Shown: one piece after another, positions 53,395 to 63,092 of the stretch
Position numbering within the stretch: the stretch's first letter is position 1
Layout of the letters: each line of letters begins with the position of its first letter
DNA from: Vibrio tubiashii
GTDB lineage: Bacteria; Pseudomonadota; Gammaproteobacteria; Enterobacterales; Vibrionaceae
Assembly: GCF_028551255.1 (NCBI RefSeq)
Contig: NZ_CP117029.1
Coordinates: 1,054,001 to 1,118,000, forward strand
Reading direction: 5' to 3'
Length of the DNA stretch: 64,000 nt
Notes under the pieces: model-generated
Databases searched by the model: none
Told to the model about the DNA's origin: nothing
Seen by the model: only the letters and a program-made list of their open reading frames with translations
Position numbers and translations under genes: made by a program

Positions 53395-53858
53395 GCTATA
53401 CATCCCTCATGCATATTGTTACTGATGTTGTTTAAGTGCTTACATTGAATCCTTGTAAACAGAAAGTGAATTATCATTCAGCCGCTGCCAAATTTTTAGT
53501 CACTATTTGACCAATGTAGCCAATGATTGGTCACAGTCAATAGGAAAAAGGTATTACAGTCTACATATTTGCAAACAAATCACTTTTGAGATTTACATTT
53601 TTGCAACTGTTAAACTGCTTATTTAGTAGTAAGCATAGATGTCGTGAATGGTTTTTGGTTTCTTTTTAATCAATTAGATACAACTGGTCGATTAAGAGAA
53701 ATCTTTTATTTGCAGCGACTCAAATGCTGCATTAGTCTCTAAGTAAGGACAAAATTTTTTAGAAGTATTTTGTTCTAAATAGTAAGAACTAAATTCAAAA
53801 CTTTCGCTCGATGAAGTGGTAAAATTAATAGAGACAAAAACATTAACAACGATGAGTC
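53395..53858. promoter_or_regulatory. cspD-clpS divergent intergenic region
   Basis: A 464-base AT-rich region with no gene that I can support. It contains a perfect inverted repeat TGACCAAT / ATTGGTCA with a 10-base spacer at 53508-53533, a possible operator or a cspD leader hairpin. The rest holds the cspD and clpS promoters, which I could not place with confidence. Confidence 0.45.
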
Positions 53859-54179
53859 ATGAGCAAACATTTTGAATGGGTCACTCCCGGATCCGATCTG
53901 CTGGAGTTAGAAAAAACAAAAGTTAAGCCACCATCAATGTATAACGTTGTGTTAAATAACGATGATTACACCCCGATGGACTTTGTGATTGAAATCCTAG
54001 AACGCTTTTTTTCTATGGATATCGACAAGGCGACACAAGTGATGCTCAAGGTGCATTATGAAGGCAAGGCAATTTGTGGCACGTATACTGCAGAAGTTGC
54101 TGAGACGAAGGTAGCGCAAGTTACTATGTATTCTAAAGAGAATGAGCATCCTTTGCTTTGTACAATGGAGCAAGCATAA
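53859..54179 (+). CDS. clpS: ATP-dependent Clp protease adaptor ClpS
   Basis: A 106-residue adaptor that hands N-degron substrates to ClpA. The typical region is [21 protein letters not shown] near residue 27, cited here by [11 protein letters not shown], where the acidic pair binds the N-terminal amino group; [17 protein letters not shown] follows. In the window its partner genes aat and bpt supply the substrates. It sits just before clpA, 42 bases from the clpA start, so the two are an operon as in E. coli. Confidence 0.97.
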   Translation: MSKHFEWVTPGSDLLELEKTKVKPPSMYNVVLNNDDYTPMDFVIEILERFFSMDIDKATQVMLKVHYEGKAICGTYTAEVAETKVAQVTMYSKENEHPLLCTMEQA

Positions 54180-54221
54180 CGCTTGTTCGAGCAACCTAAG
54201 TTGTTCTTAAAGGAGGTACTT

Positions 54222-56492
54222 ATGCTGAATAAAGAATTGGAGTCGAGTCTGAACGGCGCATTTGCTCGCGCTAGAGACAAAAGACATGAGTTTATGACCG
54301 TCGAGCACCTCCTGTTAGCATTGCTAGAAAACGATGCTGCGCGAGAGGCCCTGCAAGCGTGTCAGGCAGATATCGAGGCCCTTCGCGGCGAACTCGATGT
54401 ATTCATTGATCAAACTACACCTCTTATCCCAGAAAACGACGAAACTCGCGAAACGCAACCCACTTTGAGTTTCCAACGCGTTTTGCAAAGAGCTGTGTTC
54501 CATGTTCAGTCATCAGGACGCAGTGAAGTCACAGGTGCAAATGTGCTGGTGGCCATTTTTAGTGAACAAGAATCTCATGCCGCTTATCTACTCAAGAAAA
54601 ATGATATTAGCCGCTTAGATATTGTTAACTTTATTTCTCACGGTATTACCAAAGCTTCTAGCTCAGGCGACGAGCCATCTTCTTCAGATTCCTTTGGTAG
54701 CGAGAGTGTCGAAGAAACCGGTTCAGAAGAACGTCTAGAAAGCTTCGCCACAAACTTAAATCAGCTCGCCAAACAAGGCCAGATCGACCCACTGATTGGG
54801 CGTGATAAAGAGTTAGAGCGCACTATCCAGGTATTGTGTCGTCGCCGTAAAAACAATCCGCTACTTGTTGGTGAAGCCGGTGTGGGTAAAACGGCGATCG
54901 CTGAAGGCCTTGCTTGGAGAATTGTTGAAGGCCAAGTGCCTGACATTATCGCCGATAGCGTTATCTACTCATTAGATATCGGCTCTCTTCTTGCGGGTAC
55001 TAAATACCGCGGTGATTTCGAGAAACGCTTTAAAGCCATTTTGAAGCAGCTTGAAAAAGAAGAAGATGCAATTCTATTTATCGACGAGATCCACACAATT
55101 ATCGGTGCGGGTGCGGCTTCTGGTGGTCAAGTGGATGCTGCCAACTTAATTAAACCCCTACTAAGTAGCGGTAAGTTACGCTGTATCGGTTCGACAACTT
55201 ATCAAGAGTACAGCAATATCTTTGAGAAAGAGCGCGCACTGTCTCGACGCTTCCAGAAGATTGATATTGTTGAGCCATCTTTAGATGACACTACTAAGAT
55301 CTTAATTGGTCTCAAGCCTAAGTATGAAGCTCACCATGAAGTTCGCTACACCAATAAAGCACTTCGCGCTGCGGTTGAGCTTTCTGCCAAATACATCAAT
55401 GAACGTCATTTGCCTGATAAAGCGATCGATGTAATTGATGAAGCGGGCGCACGTAGTCGTCTAGCCCCAGCGAGTCGTCGTAAGAAAACAGTTGGTGTAG
55501 CTGATATTGAGGCGATGGTCGCTAAAATGGCTCGTATCCCAGAGAAATCGGTTTCATCTTCAGATAAAGAGATTCTGCAAAATCTTGATGAGAAGATGAA
55601 GATGCTAGTGTTTGGTCAAGACGATGCGATTGATGTGCTAAGTGAAGCGATCAAGCTGACTCGTGCAGGTCTTGGTGCTGATAATAAGCCAGTAGGTTCA
55701 TTCTTATTTGCAGGCCCGACTGGGGTGGGTAAAACAGAAGTCACCGTGCAGCTTTCTAAGTTACTAGGTATCGAGCTACTTCGCTTCGATATGTCTGAGT
55801 ATGGTGAGCGTCACTCAGTTAGCCGCTTGATTGGTGCGCCTCCTGGTTATGTTGGTTATGACCAAGGCGGTCTGCTCACTGACGCGGTTATCAAACATCC
55901 TCACTCTGTTGTGTTACTTGATGAGATTGAGAAAGCTCACCCAGATATCTTTAATCTGCTATTGCAGGTGATGGACAACGGTACGCTTACAGACAACAAC
56001 GGTCGTAAAGCAGACTTCCGCAACGTTATTGTCGTGATGACAACCAATGCGGGCGTTCAGATGACAGAGAAGAAATCGATCGGCTTGATCCAACAAGATC
56101 ATAGTCACGATGCTATGTCTGAAATCAAGAAGGTATTTACCCCAGAGTTCCGTAACCGTCTGGATAACATCATTTGGTTCAACAGCTTAGATGAGCATGT
56201 AATCCACCAAGTTGTCGATAAGTTCATCGTAGAGCTGCAAGCTCAGCTTGATGTACGTGGCGTGTCGCTTGAAGTATCAGATGATGCTCGCCACTGGTTA
56301 GCGCTGAAGGGTTACGACAAAGCTATGGGTGCTCGCCCAATGGGTCGAGTGATCCAAGATCAGGTTAAGAAGCCTTTGGCTAACGAACTGCTGTTTGGCT
56401 CTTTGGTTGATGGTGGTACGGTGAAAGTTGACCTCAAAGGCGATGAGCTTAAGTTTAAATACTTAAGCGAGAAAGAAGCCGCTATTCATTAA
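54222..56492 (+). CDS. clpA: ATP-dependent Clp protease ATP-binding subunit ClpA
   Basis: A 756-residue AAA+ unfoldase that works with ClpP. The N-domain (about 1-140; [19 protein letters not shown]) binds ClpS. The first ATPase has Walker [11 protein letters not shown] near 217 and Walker [11 protein letters not shown]; the second has [11 protein letters not shown] near 497 and [12 protein letters not shown]. The IGL loop that contacts ClpP is seen as IGLIQQDHS near 620. Start ATG 54222 follows a near-perfect Shine-Dalgarno (AAAGGAGGT); a TTG-initiated longer reading at 54183 is unlikely. Length is close to E. coli ClpA (758). Confidence 0.97.
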   Translation: MLNKELESSLNGAFARARDKRHEFMTVEHLLLALLENDAAREALQACQADIEALRGELDVFIDQTTPLIPENDETRETQPTLSFQRVLQRAVFHVQSSGRSEVTGANVLVAIFSEQESHAAYLLKKNDISRLDIVNFISHGITKASSSGDEPSSSDSFGSESVEETGSEERLESFATNLNQLAKQGQIDPLIGRDKELERTIQVLCRRRKNNPLLVGEAGVGKTAIAEGLAWRIVEGQVPDIIADSVIYSLDIGSLLAGTKYRGDFEKRFKAILKQLEKEEDAILFIDEIHTIIGAGAASGGQVDAANLIKPLLSSGKLRCIGSTTYQEYSNIFEKERALSRRFQKIDIVEPSLDDTTKILIGLKPKYEAHHEVRYTNKALRAAVELSAKYINERHLPDKAIDVIDEAGARSRLAPASRRKKTVGVADIEAMVAKMARIPEKSVSSSDKEILQNLDEKMKMLVFGQDDAIDVLSEAIKLTRAGLGADNKPVGSFLFAGPTGVGKTEVTVQLSKLLGIELLRFDMSEYGERHSVSRLIGAPPGYVGYDQGGLLTDAVIKHPHSVVLLDEIEKAHPDIFNLLLQVMDNGTLTDNNGRKADFRNVIVVMTTNAGVQMTEKKSIGLIQQDHSHDAMSEIKKVFTPEFRNRLDNIIWFNSLDEHVIHQVVDKFIVELQAQLDVRGVSLEVSDDARHWLALKGYDKAMGARPMGRVIQDQVKKPLANELLFGSLVDGGTVKVDLKGDELKFKYLSEKEAAIH

Positions 56493-56513
56493 CCAGCTTA
56501 TATAGGTAGACCT

Positions 56514-56541
56514 AAGCCGGAGCAACTGCTCCGGCTTTTTT
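56514..56541 (+). terminator. clpSA terminator
   Basis: Stem AAGCCGGAGC / GCTCCGGCTT with loop AACT and a T-run, 20 bases after clpA. Confidence 0.88.
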
Positions 56542-56899
56542 ATGGGCGTCGGTTTGGAGGTCGGTGGGTGTATCACTTATTCATCGTCACCATGGCTCAG
56601 GTGAAACTTGTAGTGTCAATATTGATTTTAATCAATAAGCATTCATTTAACACTCAAGCAGAAACATCACTGAAAGCACCATAAAATAAGGTTTGTTTCA
56701 TTTTTGATTTTAGTTTTCCCCTTTTGTTTCAAATAAGGCTTTTACTGATTGCTTTGTTAGTTTAATATGTTCCTCAAGATAACTTTTCGACGAAACTCCT
56801 AGCTAACAGCTCCGAGATTCAAGGACATGTGCGACAAAGTCACTATCAAATTTATTCATCTATGACATATGTTGCTCATAGTCGCTTGGGGTAATCCTT
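56542..56899 (+). promoter_or_regulatory. Upstream region of the outer-membrane protein gene
   Basis: About 360 bases without a gene that I can support, AT-rich. It must hold the promoter of the next gene. A TGTGCGACAAAGTCACT near 56828 resembles a CRP site but has the wrong spacing (see rejected list). Confidence 0.35.
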
Positions 56900-57718
56900 A
56901 TGAAAAACAAATTTGCAAAAACTCTAGCTACCTTATCGCTAACCGCTATTGCTGCTTCTGTTGCCATATCAGCTCATGCATCAGAAGACAATACCCCAGA
57001 TCCGAGTGACCTGACTAAAGTTAACTCGTTTGCATTTGGTACGGTCGATAATGATGGCACGCTAAAAGGTATGGTTGGTATTGCTGGTGCGTACAGTGAA
57101 GGTAACAACTTCATCGGTCTGGTAGAGCACGGCTCGGCGACGAAAAACAATGCAATAGGTAAGAAAGATCAGAATTCACGTTTACGTTACTTTCAGGTAC
57201 TAGACACTGGATTAGATGCGATGCCTCAAGCAGGTTTCTCGGTTGATTATATGAAAGGCTGGGAAAAGTCGAATGGTATCGGTAGCGATATTGTTGCACT
57301 GGGCGCAATTGCGAAAGTCACCACTCCGTGGGAAGGCTTATCCATCTTCCCAAATGTGGCTTATGTCGCAGGTTCTGCGCAGGGTGAAGATGTTAAAGAC
57401 AAAACTAAAGCAGATTTATCAGGCTATCAAGTAAACCTGTTTGGCTCTTTGTCGATTGGTGAAAAGGGTCAATACGTGGTATTCCAGCCGCAATTTATGC
57501 ATCTTGATGGCAAACTTAAAGATGCCAATAACCAGAAGCTAGATGCAAACGTGTTCAAAGTTAAAACCGGTTACGGTCAGCCAATTTCTGCCGATGGTAA
57601 ATGGTGGGTTGAGGCGTCACATACTTATACACGCTCAGATATGGAAGTTAAGCACACTAAATTTGCTGACAAAGATCATGACCACAAATTTGAAGTGGGC
57701 GTTTCTTACTACTTCTAA
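56900..57718 (+). CDS. Outer-membrane beta-barrel protein, unassigned
   Basis: A 272-residue exported protein of unknown function. A classic signal peptide (MKNKFAKTLATLSLTAIAA...SAHA) is followed by an Asp/Thr-rich region and alternating hydrophobic strands (for example VKINSFAFGTVDNDG, YVVFQPQFMHL, WWVEASHTYTRSD). It ends in VGVSYYF, the C-terminal Phe expected of barrels inserted by BamA. Strand count would suit a 10- to 12-stranded barrel. I do not recognise the family. It is monocistronic between clpA and a convergent YdcF gene; the stop is followed by a hairpin. A surface or porin-like role is only inferred. Confidence 0.75.
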   Translation: MKNKFAKTLATLSLTAIAASVAISAHASEDNTPDPSDLTKVNSFAFGTVDNDGTLKGMVGIAGAYSEGNNFIGLVEHGSATKNNAIGKKDQNSRLRYFQVLDTGLDAMPQAGFSVDYMKGWEKSNGIGSDIVALGAIAKVTTPWEGLSIFPNVAYVAGSAQGEDVKDKTKADLSGYQVNLFGSLSIGEKGQYVVFQPQFMHLDGKLKDANNQKLDANVFKVKTGYGQPISADGKWWVEASHTYTRSDMEVKHTKFADKDHDHKFEVGVSYYF

Positions 57719-57726
57719 TCGAATAC

Positions 57727-57747
57727 GAGGCCTACCAGTTAGGCCTC
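57727..57747. terminator. Hairpin between the OMP gene and the YdcF gene
   Basis: Eight-base stem GAGGCCTA / TAGGCCTC with loop CCAGT. Only a weak T-run follows on the plus side. Probably a terminator for convergent genes. Confidence 0.6.
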
Positions 57748-57756
57748 ATCTCTTCT

Positions 57757-58392
57757 TTAGCTAAAAATCTGCTTCACTGCTCGGTAAGACGAATCAACCT
57801 CTTCAGGCACCTCTTGCTCGATTTGAAAGCCTTTCGCCGGATATGTTTTGATCCTTTCAAAGTCACCAAGCATAGCTGTGACGACCATATCCAAATCGAT
57901 CTCATCATTGAAATAGTCACAAAATGAAGTCTTTGGCGACGTCACGCAAAGATGTTGGTAAGAGGCTGGCCATTGTTTGGCAAACGTTGCGTATGTACGC
58001 CTTTCCATATACGGCTTCTGGACTAAAATGAACGACTTAAAATCTTCACCTGATTTCTTCATTAATTGATAGGTAAGTTGTACATTCTCGCCAGTATTGG
58101 TCGCTTTGTCTTCGATAAGGATACTGTCTGCAGGCACACCCATATCACGTGCCACGTTGGCAAAGGTTTGTGCTTCGGATGATTCAAACACACCTTCGGT
58201 GAGGCGTCCGACACCGCCAGAGAAAACAAGCTTTTTGGCCCATCCTTGTAGAAACAATTGAGCTGCATACTCTGCGACTCTTATATCATTGCTACCCAAC
58301 ACAAAAATACAGTCCGATTTTTTTAGCGTGTGGCTGAGCTGCATATAAGACCAAAGCCGTTCAATGTGTTGATATAGTTTTAGCTGACTCAT
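57757..58392 (-). CDS. YdcF family protein (DUF218)
   Basis: A 211-residue DUF218/YdcF-like protein without signal peptide or membrane helix, unlike ElyC elsewhere in the window. Motifs: IFVLGSNDIRVAEYAAQL near residue 30, VFSGGVGRLTEG near 56, and an acidic ATNTGENVQLTYQLM near 108. The N-terminal region is atypical in being helical. Function is unknown; E. coli YdcF binds SAM in vitro. The start is 17 bases from the stop of the SDR-like gene, indicating a shared transcript. Confidence 0.82.
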   Translation of the reverse strand: MSQLKLYQHIERLWSYMQLSHTLKKSDCIFVLGSNDIRVAEYAAQLFLQGWAKKLVFSGGVGRLTEGVFESSEAQTFANVARDMGVPADSILIEDKATNTGENVQLTYQLMKKSGEDFKSFILVQKPYMERRTYATFAKQWPASYQHLCVTSPKTSFCDYFNDEIDLDMVVTAMLGDFERIKTYPAKGFQIEQEVPEEVDSSYRAVKQIFS

Positions 58393-58409
58393 GAATTGCC
58401 CCTTGGTCG

Positions 58410-59231
58410 TTAAACCAACTCTAATGTGTGCTGGTAGTGGAAGCGATAGCCTAGGTTCACCAACTTATTGGCGACAATTTTTTTGTCCGGATGCTGGGTA
58501 ATGGGTGGCAGAGGTTCAGTCGATCCGACACTATTTAATGCCGCTTGATAAAACTCTGCTTTGCTCACCGTGTTAGGAGTCGTCGCGTTAACGACTTCAG
58601 AAGAATTGTTCAAAGCCATAAAACTGACTGCGCCAATCGCGTCTTGTAAGTGAATCATGTTGGCAGGGGCCAGCTCGCTGACTTGTTTTAGTTTGCTAGC
58701 AAACCGAGAAGGGTGACGGTCTGGGCCAACCAATCCACTGCATCGCACAATGGCAAACTTCAGTCCTGAGCTTATCAGCGCATTCTCGGCTTGAAGCATA
58801 ATGGTGGCGTTATCGCTAAAATCAGGGTTTCCTTCAGCGATGGCAAGGGAGGCGTCTTCTTCGGCCATGTCAGTGGCAAGACTAGGGTATACAGTCGTTG
58901 AACTAACCATGATTACCCGAGACACACCGTTCTGTTTTGCTGCTTCAATCAGCGCTTTCCATTGAGTGACGTATTGCTGCCCACCGCCTTTACGAAATCC
59001 TGGAGGAAAACAGCCTATGACAATTTCGCTAGGGGCATTAATCAGGTGCGCGCTAAGTTCTGCTTCCCCACTATTGAGGTCGCATTTAAAACCCTCTAGG
59101 CCCTCTTTTTTTAGCTCGTCAACGCCCTTTGAGGTGGTTTTACTCACATATACTTTATGGCCGATAGACGTTAAATACTGAGCTAAAGGCTTTCCAAGCC
59201 AGCCGCCTCCGACAATTGAGAGTGTTTTCAT
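58410..59231 (-). CDS. NAD(P)-binding Rossmann protein (YeeZ-like epimerase)
   Basis: A 273-residue protein of the extended SDR/NAD-dependent epimerase type, similar to E. coli YeeZ. The N-terminal loop GGGWLGKPLAQYL binds the nucleotide; MVSSTTVYP near residue 118 is the Ser-containing strand. A classical YxxxK catalytic pair is not obvious. Substrate is unknown. Its start overlaps the LysR stop by four bases (ATGA), so it is translationally coupled with the LysR regulator and lies in the same operon, with ydcF after it. Confidence 0.78.
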   Translation of the reverse strand: MKTLSIVGGGWLGKPLAQYLTSIGHKVYVSKTTSKGVDELKKEGLEGFKCDLNSGEAELSAHLINAPSEIVIGCFPPGFRKGGGQQYVTQWKALIEAAKQNGVSRVIMVSSTTVYPSLATDMAEEDASLAIAEGNPDFSDNATIMLQAENALISSGLKFAIVRCSGLVGPDRHPSRFASKLKQVSELAPANMIHLQDAIGAVSFMALNNSSEVVNATTPNTVSKAEFYQAALNSVGSTEPLPPITQHPDKKIVANKLVNLGYRFHYQHTLELV

Positions 59232-60118
59232 TCCTGCGTCCTTGATAGTAGCTTACGTAGTTCACTGCGTAAGAGTTGGTGTATCGGTTTAAAGCCGTAG
59301 CCTTGATGCTGTATTACGTCGACATTCGCTTGCCAGCAAAGCTGTTCATAGCGCACTGGGATTCGGGTGATTTTTCCACTCTCCTCATACGCAGAAGCGA
59401 TATGAGTAGGTAAGAATCCCCATCCAAATCCTTTACTGATTAATTCCAATAGTACGTAGTAGCTATCTGCATACCATAGCTCTGGACTATGAGCTTGCTG
59501 GAATCCACTTACTTTGGCATTTCTTGAGCGTAACAACAACTGCCTATGAAGCAAGAGTTGGTCGATGTTCTCGGAGAGCTGATTTGCAAGTGGATGTGTC
59601 TGACCAACATAGAGGTCAAATTCAATGTGACCGACAGATTCAAAGTCGATGTTGGGTGGTAGCTCAATCTCTGAAAATACCAGACCAGTCGTGACGCGTT
59701 TCTCGGCGACCAATTCGATAATATCGATACTGGAAGCGACGAGAATTTCTACTTTTAGATTCGGAAACGTCGAGGATACGGTCTCTAGTGCGTGCGAGAA
59801 ATTCTCTACGGGTATGCCTTCGTCGATGGCGATGCTGATGTTCGACTCTTCGTCCTTAAACAATGAGGATGAGCACTCTACTAAGCGCTTATGCTGCTTT
59901 AGTGTGGCGTTGGCATGAGGAAGCAGCTTTTTACCTTCTTCGGTTAGCGTAGGGTAGCGCCCGTCTCGGTTAAACAGTTCAACGCCACAATCGAGTTCAA
60001 GGTTCATAATATGCTGACTGATGGCGGATTGAACTTTACCCGATTTTCGTGCGGCTGCTGAAAAGGAGCCAGTTTCAACGGTGGCAACAAAAGCCTCTAA
60101 CTGCTCAATACTAAACAT
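59228..60118 (-). CDS. LysR-family transcriptional regulator
   Basis: A 296-residue LTTR. The N-terminal winged helix is FVATVETGSFSAAARKSGKVQSAISQHI near residue 10, cited by SFSAAARKSGKVQSAIS, followed by a linker and periplasmic-binding-like effector domain. It lies divergent from a PACE-type efflux gene with a 90-base gap, a usual arrangement for PACE regulators, and upstream of an SDR-like gene on its own strand. It may control both sides. The effector is unknown. Confidence 0.88.
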   Translation of the reverse strand: MFSIEQLEAFVATVETGSFSAAARKSGKVQSAISQHIMNLELDCGVELFNRDGRYPTLTEEGKKLLPHANATLKQHKRLVECSSSLFKDEESNISIAIDEGIPVENFSHALETVSSTFPNLKVEILVASSIDIIELVAEKRVTTGLVFSEIELPPNIDFESVGHIEFDLYVGQTHPLANQLSENIDQLLLHRQLLLRSRNAKVSGFQQAHSPELWYADSYYVLLELISKGFGWGFLPTHIASAYEESGKITRIPVRYEQLCWQANVDVIQHQGYGFKPIHQLLRSELRKLLSRTQE

Positions 60119-60207
60119 ATCGTTTTTACTAATGGTATCTAACTTTTAAGTATCTCGATTATAGATGAACATACGCCCACTGTTTGTGATTAAAGAGAGA
60201 AAACATT

Positions 60208-60627
60208 ATGCAAACTAAAGAACGTATCTTCCACGCACTGTTTTTTGAGCTGATTGCTTTGGCACTCATTATTCCTGTAGCGTCTATGTTTTCAGGCAAA
60301 GGGGCGAGTGAATTGGTTGTGGTTGGCGTCGGGCTGAGTTTGTTTACCGTAGTGTGGAACTATTTTTACAACATTGGCTTTGACCGTCTATGTAAAACGC
60401 CTAGATCAGAACGATCACTATCAACCCGTATTTGGCATACGGTCGGCTTTGAGGGAGGGTTGATTTTCATTACCTTACCGACGATAGCTTGGTTCCTAAA
60501 TATTACTTACTTCCAAGCACTTATGCTTGAAGCAGGGTTTCTCGTGTTCTTTTTCTTTTACGCGACGGGCTTCAACTGGCTCTACGATCGTCTTCAACCA
60601 TACAAATGGTGTTTTGAGCGCGCCTAG
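60208..60627 (+). CDS. PACE-family efflux transporter (AceI-like)
   Basis: A 139-residue inner-membrane protein with four predicted helices, arranged as two tandem bacterial transmembrane pair domains. The conserved Glu of the first helix is in FFELIALALIIP near residue 14, and the repeat in helix 3 has FEGGLIFITLPTIAW. PACE proteins export biocides such as chlorhexidine or short-chain polyamines by proton exchange. The conserved Asn-Trp-rich WNYFYNIGFDRL is also kept. It is divergent from a LysR gene, which probably regulates it. Confidence 0.88.
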   Translation: MQTKERIFHALFFELIALALIIPVASMFSGKGASELVVVGVGLSLFTVVWNYFYNIGFDRLCKTPRSERSLSTRIWHTVGFEGGLIFITLPTIAWFLNITYFQALMLEAGFLVFFFFYATGFNWLYDRLQPYKWCFERA

Positions 60628-60693
60628 ATAAATAAACCACTGTGCCTATTATTAACTATGTAGGTGGTGTATGCCTGCGAGTTAGAGGTGAGC

Positions 60694-61473
60694 ATGAAGT
60701 GGTTGTTAGCGGTAGTACTCATTGTCAGCGTATTTCCTAGTGGGGCGACTCAGCGAGTCTATATGACGTCTCTGGAGTGGCCTCCTTATTCAGGAGAAGA
60801 GCTCGAAGGATATGGTCTGTCTGTTGCAGTTGCGCGCGAAGCGTTTTCGGCAATGGGGTATGAGCTTGTTATCGAATTCAAACCTTGGGTACGTGCTGTC
60901 GCGCTCGCCAGCAAAAGCGATAAGTATGTTGGCTACTTTCCAGAATATTACTTTAAAACCGACGAGTTTGTTTTCTCAGACTCTATTGGCAGCGGGCCGT
61001 TAGGATTGGTTGAGAACATCAAGTTTCCGATTGAGTGGAGTTCATTGGAAGATCTAACCTTATACCGAATTGGTGTTGTTCAAGGGTATGTGAATACGGC
61101 CGATTTTGATTTAATGGTAGAGGAAGGCTTGATTCAGGTTGAAGCGTCAGCAGACGATATTCGCAACATTTATAAAGTGGCTAAGGGGCGACTCGATGCC
61201 GCGGTTATTGATTCAAATGTACTCGACTATTTGATCGGCATTGATCCTAGATCAGACATGCTAGGCAACCGCGTTAAAATGAACAGCCGCTTGCTTGAGA
61301 GCAAAGAGTTGTATTTAGCATTCAAAAACACGCCAGAGGGACACAACTGGCGTGATGTATTTAATGAAGGTTTAAAGAAAATTGACGTTTCCTCTATTGT
61401 TGAGAGATACAACCGCTACCTCTCGACAACCAAAGGCATCAAGTCTCCGATTGTACCTTTTCGTGCTAACTAG
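60694..61473 (+). CDS. Periplasmic solute-binding protein (family 3-like)
   Basis: A 259-residue exported protein. The signal peptide (MKWLLAVVLIVSVFPSGA) precedes a type II periplasmic-binding fold: MTSLEWPPYSGEELEGYG is typical of the amino-acid-binding SBP_bac_3 family, with FKPWVRAVALASKSDKYVGYFPEY following. No ABC transporter genes are adjacent, so it may be an orphan or sensory-type binding protein; such solo proteins are common in vibrios. ATG 60694 was chosen for its signal peptide and AGAGGTGAG ribosome site. Its end overlaps the convergent TIGR02647 gene by eight bases. Confidence 0.85.
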   Translation: MKWLLAVVLIVSVFPSGATQRVYMTSLEWPPYSGEELEGYGLSVAVAREAFSAMGYELVIEFKPWVRAVALASKSDKYVGYFPEYYFKTDEFVFSDSIGSGPLGLVENIKFPIEWSSLEDLTLYRIGVVQGYVNTADFDLMVEEGLIQVEASADDIRNIYKVAKGRLDAAVIDSNVLDYLIGIDPRSDMLGNRVKMNSRLLESKELYLAFKNTPEGHNWRDVFNEGLKKIDVSSIVERYNRYLSTTKGIKSPIVPFRAN

Positions 61474-61699
61474 AAAGCACTCTTAGCGCTTTATCTGCAT
61501 GTTCAGCCATTTCGATACCTTCATCGGTGAGGTAGCCGCCGTCAGGTAAGGTACATAACCCTTTTTCGTAAAGGCGCTGAACTGCCGCCTGCATCTCTTC
61601 AGTCGCTTCATGATGAACCTTAATACCCGTCGCAGCACTGCTGATGTCAAACTGGAGTAATAGGTTTAGTTCAGACATATGTTCAGGCGTAAATTTCAT
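61466..61699 (-). CDS. TIGR02647 family small protein
   Basis: A 77-residue soluble protein matching the TIGR02647 family (as I recall, found in gamma-proteobacteria, function unknown). Segments: FTPEHMSELNLLLQFD and GLCTLPDGGYLTDEGIEMAEHAD. The C-terminal part resembles a winged helix-like fold (LTDEGIEMAEHAD). Convergent with the binding-protein gene, their ends overlapping by eight bases. Confidence 0.8.
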   Translation of the reverse strand: MKFTPEHMSELNLLLQFDISSAATGIKVHHEATEEMQAAVQRLYEKGLCTLPDGGYLTDEGIEMAEHADKALRVLSS

Positions 61700-62200
61700 A
61701 TTTGAATCCTTTTCGAAAGTACTGATTTCAACTTAATCATGAAGTTATAAATCGGCAATGTTATGAGTTGAGAAGTGTTAGCTAAGCCTTACTTTCGCTA
61801 AAGGAATTGCTAGGATTGATTAGGAGTTGTTCAATCGCATTGTGAATAGATCAGAATCAAAGATTGTTAATGGCTTTTGTTGGTTAGTAGCACGTGGAGG
61901 GTGTCTTAATGCCGATAACGAATAATAATGGCTATTAATATAAAAAATTAGACTAAAGTTGTATGAGAACAAAAAATCGAGACTGACTTTGTTTTTAATT
62001 TATTGATATGAAAGAACCTTTCTCTCATTTTTGAAAACTAATTTAGTGATTTTTAGTCGTTGATTTTTAGAGTTTGGCGCGAGTTTTCTTTCAATTAATA
62101 ACATTTTGTTCTGTGAGGTTAATTAACGCTTGTATTTGAATAAAAATCGAGTAATTATCCGCCTCCACTAATCCACTTGTTGCAAAATGTTTCACCCATG
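61700..62200 (+). promoter_or_regulatory. Upstream region of focA
   Basis: About 500 bases without a supported gene, AT-rich. A perfect palindrome GTTAATTAAC lies at 62118-62127. I looked for an FNR-type site, as expected of an anaerobically controlled focA, and found only imperfect matches (TTGAA then ATCGA at the wrong spacing near 62137). Promoter positions are not certain. Confidence 0.35.
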
Positions 62201-63046
62201 ATGAACTTAAACCACCAGTTTGATTCTCTACTTCCACCACAAATGGCTGAGCGCGCTGCTGAAATTGGCGTAGGCAAAGCAACCAAAGATCCGGTTAAAT
62301 CTTTTCTATTGGCTATTTCTGCAGGTATTCACATTGGTATCGCTTTCGTCTTTTATACCATAGTGACGACAGGTGCTGGTGACTTACCTTGGGGAATTAC
62401 ACGCCTGCTCGGTGGGTTAGCCTTTAGCTTAGGGTTGATTCTAGTGGTCGTGACAGGCGGTGAACTGTTTACTAGTTCGGTGCTGACTTTAGTCGCGCGC
62501 GCAAGTGGCAAAATCTCTTGGAAAATGCTGTTTAAGCACTGGGCAGTCGTGTATGCCGGTAACCTAGTGGGCGCTTTACTACTTGTTATCTGTATGCTTC
62601 TGACCAAGCAATACATGTTCGATCATGGCCAAGTGGGTTTGAATGCAATGGCGATCTCCCAGCACAAACTGCACCACACCTTCCTATCTGCGGTTGCGCT
62701 TGGCGTCATGTGTAATGTTTTAGTGTGTATCGCAGTGTGGATGACCTTCAGTGGCCGTACGCTAACTGACAAAATCGCGGTAATGATCTTGCCAGTTGCC
62801 ATGTTTGTTTCCGCAGGCTTTGAACACTGTATTGCTAATATGTTCCAAGTGCCTATGGCTATCGGCATCAAGAATTTTGCCCCAGCGGAATTCTGGCAGA
62901 TGACAGGTGCAAACATTGCTGATTACGCCGACCTAAATATGATCGACTTTATTACCAATAACCTGATCCCAGTGACACTTGGCAATATCATTGGCGGTGG
63001 CGTTTTCGTTGGCATGTGGTACTGGCTCATCTACCTACGCGACTAG
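62201..63046 (+). CDS. focA: Formate/nitrite transporter family protein FocA
   Basis: A 281-residue membrane protein with about six helices in the FNT (formate/nitrite channel) fold. Typical segments are MAERAAEIGVGKATKDP near residue 14, VVTGGELFTSS near 87 (the pore-lining loop), GNLVGALLLV and GFEHCIANMFQVPMAIGI near 210 with a conserved His. I use ATG 62201 (MNLNHQFDSLL); adjacent in-frame starts at 62198 or 62177 are possible and no strong ribosome site decides. pflB, its usual partner, is not adjacent. It is followed by a terminator. Confidence 0.9.
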   Translation: MNLNHQFDSLLPPQMAERAAEIGVGKATKDPVKSFLLAISAGIHIGIAFVFYTIVTTGAGDLPWGITRLLGGLAFSLGLILVVVTGGELFTSSVLTLVARASGKISWKMLFKHWAVVYAGNLVGALLLVICMLLTKQYMFDHGQVGLNAMAISQHKLHHTFLSAVALGVMCNVLVCIAVWMTFSGRTLTDKIAVMILPVAMFVSAGFEHCIANMFQVPMAIGIKNFAPAEFWQMTGANIADYADLNMIDFITNNLIPVTLGNIIGGGVFVGMWYWLIYLRD

Positions 63047-63067
63047 GCCATTATTTTACTTATTTGA

Positions 63068-63092
63068 AGGCTCACTCAATGTGGGCCTTTTT
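63068..63092 (+). terminator. focA terminator
   Basis: Eight-base stem AGGCTCAC / GTGGGCCT (one G-T pair) with loop TCAAT followed by five T. Confidence 0.82.

Noticed and set aside
56828..56844. CRP-like site TGTGCGACAAAGTCACT before the outer-membrane protein gene
   Set aside because: The half-sites are one base too far apart for CRP and one is imperfect.
62130..62160. FNR-like site upstream of focA
   Set aside because: TTGAA and ATCGA are present but spaced five bases apart, not four, and both halves have mismatches.
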